Assembly: GCA_002786505.1 (NCBI GenBank)
Contig: PCTK01000233.1
Coordinates: 1 to 14,061, forward strand
DNA: 14,061 nt
Direction: 5' to 3'
From: Nitrospinae bacterium CG22_combo_CG10-13_8_21_14_all_47_10
GTDB lineage: Bacteria > Nitrospinota > Nitrospinia > Nitrospinales > VA-1
Each line of letters opens with the position of its first letter. Position 1 is the stretch's first letter. The notes under the pieces are model-generated. The model searched no databases. It saw only the letters and a list, made by a program, of their open reading frames with translations, and was not told where the DNA came from. Positions 13,888-14,061 of the stretch are shown in pieces. The position numbers were made by a program, and so were the translations under genes.

Positions 13888-14061
13888 ATGAAGCGTTTAA
13901 TATTTATTTCTAACTGGTTTTACCTGTTTTCTCTCAGCCTGTGGGTTGGAGGGATGTTTCTGCTCGGTATTCTGGTAGAAATCATGGTGCGAATAAATTT
14001 GAAGGAACAGCCGCTGGTGGCCAGCACTATCATGAACAAAATCATGGATGTTTTTAATGTC
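13888..14061 (+). CDS. N-terminal part of a membrane protein, DUF4149-like
   Basis: An open frame of 58 codons starts at ATG 13888 and runs off the window. A hydrophobic helix spans about residues 4-33 and contains the LWVGGMFLLGILVE pattern. This resembles the first helix of DUF4149/TMEM205-type membrane proteins, which often begin with an LWxGG motif. The following ASTIMNKIMDVFNV fits that family's helix after the first loop. The ribosome-binding region is weak (TAGGTTGAA). Function is unknown in that family. Truncation by the window edge keeps the assignment tentative. Confidence 0.55.
   Translation, partial: MKRLIFISNWFYLFSLSLWVGGMFLLGILVEIMVRINLKEQPLVASTIMNKIMDVFNV

Overview
The window reads as the chromosome of a Gram-negative-type bacterium of moderate GC content. 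It is dense with core metabolic genes. There is no rRNA, tRNA, insertion sequence, phage gene or CRISPR array. The lineage cannot be fixed from sequence alone; an environmental phylum such as Nitrospinota is only a guess. Some genes have clear AGGAG-type ribosome binding sites (htpX, trxA, the cyclotransferase-like gene, the dimethylargininase gene, the ATP-grasp gene). Others have none (ggt, the N-formylglutamate amidohydrolase gene, mscS, bioB, the DUF255 gene, aroA).

Layout, left to right. A possible C-terminal scrap of an upstream gene (1-54) is followed by htpX (147-1019, +), a membrane zinc protease. A minus-strand block then runs leftward from 8107 to 1183. In transcription order it holds a gamma-glutamylcyclotransferase-fold protein, a dimethylargininase, an ATP-grasp ligase fused to an M20-peptidase-like domain, a gamma-glutamyltransferase without a signal peptide, an N-formylglutamate amidohydrolase, and after 165 bases an MscS-type channel. 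Thioredoxin (8389-8721, +) is divergent from this block and ends at a long hairpin shared with a second minus-strand block, aroA > DUF255 thioredoxin-fold protein > bioB (13234 to 8812). At the right edge a small one-helix membrane protein (13526-13819, +) lies just behind a run of ten G. A truncated membrane protein resembling DUF4149 starts at 13888 and runs off the end.

The most unusual part is the 8107-2140 cluster. The enzymes kept intact make or break amide bonds around glutamyl, arginine or peptide-like substrates: an ATP-grasp ligase domain, a Ntn-hydrolase gamma-glutamyltransferase, a deformylase and a guanidino hydrolase. Two other members keep their folds but have lost the residues that define catalysis. 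The M20 domain lacks every zinc ligand and the general base, and the cyclotransferase-like protein has Phe in place of the catalytic Glu. This suggests an undescribed cytoplasmic pathway that builds or remodels a gamma-glutamyl or peptide-like metabolite, with two dead enzymes used as binding or regulatory modules. The product is unknown.

Other points of interest are an identical 10-base sequence at the starts of three consecutive genes without Shine-Dalgarno sites, a BioB whose auxiliary-cluster ligands differ from E. coli, a hairpin with a competing inner stem in the aroA leader upstream of a TTG start, and the G10 tract before the small membrane protein.
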